Source: Algoriphagus aquimarinus (GTDB taxonomy: Bacteria > Bacteroidota > Bacteroidia > Cytophagales > Cyclobacteriaceae). Taken from it: a stretch of 64,000 nucleotides of DNA. A program made the translations under genes and the position numbers. The stretch's first letter is position 1, and each line of letters begins with the position of its first letter. The notes under the pieces are model-generated. The model saw nothing but the letters and a program-made list of their open reading frames with translations, was not told where the DNA came from and ran no database searches. The DNA lies in contig NZ_VORW01000020.1 of assembly GCF_007997215.1 (NCBI RefSeq), positions 17,815-81,814 on the forward strand, given 5' to 3'. Shown piece by piece: positions 60,241 through 64,000 of the stretch.

Positions 60241-60958
60241 AATATGTGTATCCTCACGGCTGCACTTAGCCAAATAATGACAGGTCGTGACATTAAGTTG
60301 CTGGGTCAGATTAGTGGATGTTACTTGGGTAGGTATGCTACTTCTTTTCGATTGATGTATAAGATTAGAGTATATATGGGTAAGCGTGAAGCACTTTATA
60401 CACTTTCAGATATGGTTGGATACGATGATTGCTTTGTTACCGTGGCTACCAAAAGGGCAGAGATCGGTAAGCTGAAAAGAGGTAAAGGAAGCCAGCGGAA
60501 AGCATCAGTGGCAGTAGCTGCTGAATCCGTTCCGGTTGAAAACCCAGAGACCGGGAAATTCGGGAAAGTCTGCAGCTACTTCAAAATGGAAGTACTGGGG
60601 AAGGTGGACAGACATCATGTCAACCGTTTTATCAAGAAAAATACCGAAGGGGATTTTGCGCTTTTTACTGATAAAAACACAGCCTACGTTGATATAAAGG
60701 ATATTGTGGCTACCCATTTCACAGTAGTATCGGGAAAAGAAGCAACCAACGACACCCTGAGATGGGTACACAAGGCAATCAGTAATCTGAAGAGGAAACT
60801 GCTGGAAATAAACCACATGATCACCTACAAATACCTCCAGAACTACCTCAATGAGTTCGTATACAAGCTCAACAGAAGATATTTTGGTGATAGGCTGTTT
60901 GATAGATTAGTTCTTACCTCAATTTATCCTTACGTGCAATCATGCGGATACACATATT
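60241..60958 (+). mobile_element. IS1595-family element remnant with terminal inverted repeats
   Basis: The left end AATATGTGTATCCTCACGGC and the right end, read inward, AATATGTGTATCCGCATGAT form 24-bp inverted repeats with 19 matches. The enclosed 718 bp is shorter than typical IS1595 elements of about 1 kb, and the transposase lacks its N-terminus. No target duplication is recognisable at the flanks. A second remnant lies 300 bp to the left in opposite orientation. Confidence 0.7.
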
Positions 60959-60960
60959 AA
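60244..60960 (+). pseudogene. IS1595 (ISXO2-like) transposase lacking its N-terminus
   Basis: The frame of 238 residues starts inside the left terminal repeat. It matches ISXO2-like transposases from about YKIRVYMGKREALYTLSDMV onward, through KRGKGSQRKASVAVAAES, FALFTDKNTAYVDIKDIVAT and the C-terminal KYLQNYLNEFVYKLNRRYFG. The first 35 residues do not look like the family and the zinc ribbon is missing. The usual acidic residue after MVGYDD is followed by CF where families often have EGYF, so catalytic competence is doubtful. Confidence 0.75.
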
Positions 60961-60985
60961 ATATATAATGGGTTTATTAATGTTT

Positions 60986-61019
60986 AAAAGCTACCTCAAA
61001 CTTTGAGGTAGCTTTTTTT
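60986..61019 (+). terminator. Terminator after the IS remnant
   Basis: AAAGCTACCTCAAA and TTTGAGGTAGCTTT are perfect 14-base arms followed by further T residues. Confidence 0.8.
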
Positions 61020-61133
61020 GATAAAGCAATTTGGATCAGGTGACTTTTTGCGGTATATACGAAGCCTTTTATCCTTTTTCATAAGGATAAGTTGAGCATA
61101 CTATACATATTTACTTTTAAACCCACCTAACCC

Positions 61134-63749
61134 ATGAAACGCAGATCTGCTGTCAAGGCCATGGCCTTAACTTCTTTTTCGACTCCTTTTTTCTTTTCCC
61201 AAGGATTTACCAGTATCAAAAAACTACTTGCTAGCGCCGATTCAGGCTTCAAGAGTAACTGGGAAAACTGGCCGGATATGAAGTGGATTGGCCCTGAGTT
61301 TTGGGGTAATAGATTGCAGGATTGGGAAATCATTGATGGTAAAGCAGTTTGTACTATTTCAGGCCCAAATAGAGCCTTACATATTCTTACGCACCAGTTG
61401 GGATCTGACAATAATGATTTTCAGCAGTCGGTAATTATCGATTGGAATAATAGAGAATTGGCTGGAAATGCTGGGGCTTATGCTGGTTTTAGATTGGGAG
61501 CCAAAGGTATTTTTGATGACTATCGCTCTGCTGCTATTTTTGGTAAAGGATTGGATGCAGGGATTACTGGCACTGGCCAACTGATGATTGGGGAAAAGCT
61601 GAGTGAAAAGAGATTGGATTTAACCAAACCAGTTACATTAACCTTGAAAAGTTCTTTCAAGCAAGGCAAGTACAATTTGACGCTTTCTGCTTCAACTAGT
61701 AAAAACGATAATAATCCAGTTGTCTTAACTGCTGAAGGAATCACTCCTCAGGATTTGCAAGGGAATCTTGCTTTGGTAGCTAATTGCCCCAATAAGGAAG
61801 AGACTACGAGCAGTTTGGGGGCATTTTCAGACTGGGTTTTTCAGGGAGATAAAATAGTTGAAGCAGCCGATCAGGTATTTGGACCAATCTTCTTTGCGCA
61901 ATATACCCTGCACAAAAACACACTTAAATTAACAGCACAGCTTGCACCGCTTGAGTTGATTTCTGATTTAAAGGTGGAGCTTCAGCTCAAAAAAGGATCA
62001 GGATGGAAAACTGTTCAGACTTCTAACCTTGATCCAAATGGAAGAATAGCCAAGTTTAGAATAGATGGTTGGAAGCATGAGGAAATGATCCCATATCGGG
62101 TTCATATAAATGTTCCTCTTAAGGATAAGACTCAGGAATTCTCTTATTACGGAGAAATCGCTGCTCAGCCGAAATCTTCTGAGAACTTGAAAGTAGCAGT
62201 CTTTAGCTGTAATGCAGATCACGGTTTTCCTGATCAGGAAGTTGCCCTTCATGTGAAAAAGCACAAGCCTGAAATGGCATTATTTCTTGGAGACCAATTC
62301 TATGAGGGTACCGGTGGATTTGGGATTCAAACCAGCCCGCTGGAAAAATCCTATCTGGATTATTTGCACAAATGGTATATGTTTGGCTGGTCATACCGTG
62401 ATATTTTTAGAACCATTCCTGCTGCAATTATTCCAGATGATCATGACGTATATCATGGCAATGTATGGGGTGAAGGAGGTAAGCATGCCCCAACCGATGA
62501 AGGATGGGGATATGTAGCCCAAGATCAAGGTGGCTATAAAATGCCTCCGGAATGGGTGAACATGGTTCAAGATTGTCAGACAAGTCACTTGCCTGATGCG
62601 TTTGACCTAACTCCGGTGAAGCAGGGAATTAATGTCTATTACACGGATTGGGAGTATGGAGGAGTGAGTTTCGCGATTTTAGAAGATAGAAAATTCAAAT
62701 CAGCTCCGCAGAATGTCCTTCCTAAAGAAGCGAAAGTCATGAATGGCTTTATTCAAAACCCAGATTTTGACATCAAAAAGCATTACAATATTGAAGCTGA
62801 GCTACTAGGAAAAAGACAACTCAATTTCTTGGAAAATTGGTCAGCACAATGGAATCCAGGAGTACAGATGAAAGCCGTTTTGTCTCAGACGAACTTCTGT
62901 ACAGTAGCTACTTTGCCGGAAGGAAGTATCATAGATAGCATGGTGCCTAGTTTGCCTACACCTGAAAAAGGCGAATACGTAGTTGGTGATGCGCCGACAT
63001 CAGATATGGATTCGAATGGCTGGCCTCAAAAGGGCCGCGATGAAGCCGTGCGAATTATACGGAAAGCATTTGCATTGCACATTGCGGGAGATCAGCATTT
63101 GGCAAGTACCGTGCAATATGGTGTAGATGAATTCCGAGATTCAGGCTTTGCATTTGCCGGCCCGGCGCTAAATAACCTCTGGCCTAGACGCTGGTGGCCA
63201 AAAGTACCTGAAGGTCATGAGCCTTTTCCAGGTGGGACCAAAAACACAGGAGATTTTGAAGATGGTTTTGGCAATAAAATGACCATTATGGCTGTGGCAA
63301 ATCCATATAAATCAGGTTTTGAACCAGCCAGAATATATGATAGGGGAACGGGCTATGGGATAATTACTTTTGACAAAAATGAGCGTACGATGAAGATCGA
63401 ATGCTGGCCTAGAAATGTAGACCCAATTGCAAATCCTGATGGACAATATGACGGTTGGCCATTGACAGTTTCCCAAAAAGATAACTATGCAAGAAAAGCT
63501 GTTGGCTATCTGAATACCTTAAATTTGGAAGGAGTGCAAAACCCGCTAGTTTCAGTCTATAATGAATCCACCGGTGAACTTGAATATGCTATACCAGTGA
63601 ATACGAAGAGTTTTCAACCAAAAGTGTTCTCGGCTGACAAACACAGAGTGGAAGTGCGTGATCAGAATAAGGGATTGATGAAGACGTATGCCGGACTTGT
63701 GATAGAGAAAGATCAAAAGGGAGTGATTCAGGTAAATATGGCTGAATAA
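61134..63749 (+). CDS. Tat-exported PhoD-like metallophosphatase with N-terminal extra domain
   Basis: This 871-residue protein has a Tat-type N-terminus (MKRRSAVKAMALTSFSTPFF). An N-terminal region of about 330 residues resembles a beta-sandwich seen before PhoD-like domains (GPEFWGNRLQDWEIIDGKAV). The metallophosphatase domain starts near residue 360: VAVFSCNADHGF, MALFLGDQFYEG, IIPDDHDVYHGNVWGEGGKH and HIAGDQHLASTVQYGVDEF carry the metal ligands. Probably a periplasmic phosphodiesterase or alkaline phosphatase D relative; the substrate is unknown. Single-gene unit with a terminator downstream. Confidence 0.88.
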   Translation: MKRRSAVKAMALTSFSTPFFFSQGFTSIKKLLASADSGFKSNWENWPDMKWIGPEFWGNRLQDWEIIDGKAVCTISGPNRALHILTHQLGSDNNDFQQSVIIDWNNRELAGNAGAYAGFRLGAKGIFDDYRSAAIFGKGLDAGITGTGQLMIGEKLSEKRLDLTKPVTLTLKSSFKQGKYNLTLSASTSKNDNNPVVLTAEGITPQDLQGNLALVANCPNKEETTSSLGAFSDWVFQGDKIVEAADQVFGPIFFAQYTLHKNTLKLTAQLAPLELISDLKVELQLKKGSGWKTVQTSNLDPNGRIAKFRIDGWKHEEMIPYRVHINVPLKDKTQEFSYYGEIAAQPKSSENLKVAVFSCNADHGFPDQEVALHVKKHKPEMALFLGDQFYEGTGGFGIQTSPLEKSYLDYLHKWYMFGWSYRDIFRTIPAAIIPDDHDVYHGNVWGEGGKHAPTDEGWGYVAQDQGGYKMPPEWVNMVQDCQTSHLPDAFDLTPVKQGINVYYTDWEYGGVSFAILEDRKFKSAPQNVLPKEAKVMNGFIQNPDFDIKKHYNIEAELLGKRQLNFLENWSAQWNPGVQMKAVLSQTNFCTVATLPEGSIIDSMVPSLPTPEKGEYVVGDAPTSDMDSNGWPQKGRDEAVRIIRKAFALHIAGDQHLASTVQYGVDEFRDSGFAFAGPALNNLWPRRWWPKVPEGHEPFPGGTKNTGDFEDGFGNKMTIMAVANPYKSGFEPARIYDRGTGYGIITFDKNERTMKIECWPRNVDPIANPDGQYDGWPLTVSQKDNYARKAVGYLNTLNLEGVQNPLVSVYNESTGELEYAIPVNTKSFQPKVFSADKHRVEVRDQNKGLMKTYAGLVIEKDQKGVIQVNMAE

Positions 63750-63903
63750 TAGATGTTTGAGGTTCCTGTTGGAGCCCTTTGTTCTAACAGATTGCTTCGT
63801 TCCTACCAATGACGATGAAGTGCCGATTGACGCACTCTTCATTATTCAAAATTCATCATTCTACATTCGAAATCACTACTGTCCGAGAAACGGTTTAAAA
63901 TTT

Positions 63904-63936
63904 AGGGGAAGCTTCGTTTGAGAAGCTTCCCCTTTT
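63904..63936 (+). terminator. Terminator after the PhoD-like gene
   Basis: AGGGGAAGCTTC and GAAGCTTCCCCT pair over a six-base loop and are followed by TTTT. The site lies about 155 bp after the stop; nothing else is seen in 63750-63903. Confidence 0.8.
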
Positions 63937-63974
63937 CTGTATTTTCAGTTTACCACAACCAATAAATACAGCAG

Positions 63975-64000
63975 ATGAAAAATACACATTTCTTCGGACA
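63975..64000 (+). CDS. Possible start of a further gene at the window edge
   Basis: An ATG at 63975 opens MKNTHFFG and runs off the window. It follows a terminator after a spacing typical for a new gene. Too short to assign. Confidence 0.25.

Noticed and set aside
60244..60960. Intact transposase
   Set aside because: The zinc-ribbon N-terminus is missing, the first residues do not match the family and the element is shorter than normal.

Overview
The window looks like a Bacteroidota chromosome, most likely Cytophagales (Algoriphagus/Cyclobacteriaceae-like). The evidence is the CTnDOT-type tra genes, a SusC/SusD pair under ECF sigma/FecR control, outer-membrane beta-barrel TonB receptors, DUF6443-type RHS proteins and several Tat-exported oxidoreductases. 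The genus is inferred from gene content only.

Positions 1 to about 38,370 are read as the right-hand part of an integrative conjugative element (ICE) next to a tRNA-Pro gene. From left to right it holds: the N-terminal half of a class I lanthipeptide dehydratase that runs off the left edge; a hipBA toxin-antitoxin pair; a membrane LytTR regulator; rteC; a tightly overlapping transfer operon (TraE, F, G, I, two TraI/TerB-like paralogues, TraJ, K, L, M, N and accessory proteins); DUF932 and RadC-like genes, each preceded by a related stem-loop; a polymorphic RHS toxin locus; a decayed RhuM gene; and an excisionase/integrase module. Relaxase, coupling protein, TraO-Q and the left attachment site are not in the window.

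The RHS locus (19.1-35.9 kb) is the most unusual part. A three-gene operon ends in a full-length exported RHS protein with a variable C-terminal domain and a candidate immunity gene. Behind it lies a row of promoterless cassettes. Each repeats the last part of the RHS core, then carries a different toxin tip and a small downstream gene, mostly a lipoprotein. One 1.19 kb segment is present twice almost unchanged, and several families of short palindromic elements have inserted into the cassette cores, in places with in-frame stops. The layout fits a reserve of toxin tips that can be recombined onto the expressed RHS gene.

Right of the tRNA the window looks like host chromosome. There is a TonB receptor with an AraC regulator, then a GMC oxidoreductase/gluconate dehydrogenase subunit 3 pair. 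Before that pair sits a chimeric gene that joins a shortened copy of the GMC N-terminus to a Tat-type Gfo/Idh/MocA oxidoreductase. Next comes a polysaccharide-utilisation-like locus: ECF sigma, FecR, SusC, SusD, three formylglycine-type sulfatases and a lipoprotein formylglycine-generating enzyme. It probably handles a sulfated glycan; the glycan cannot be identified from the sequence. The locus contains a deletion scar joining a Tat signal to the end of a TonB receptor, and two IS1595-type remnants in opposite orientation. A large Tat-exported PhoD-like phosphatase closes the window.
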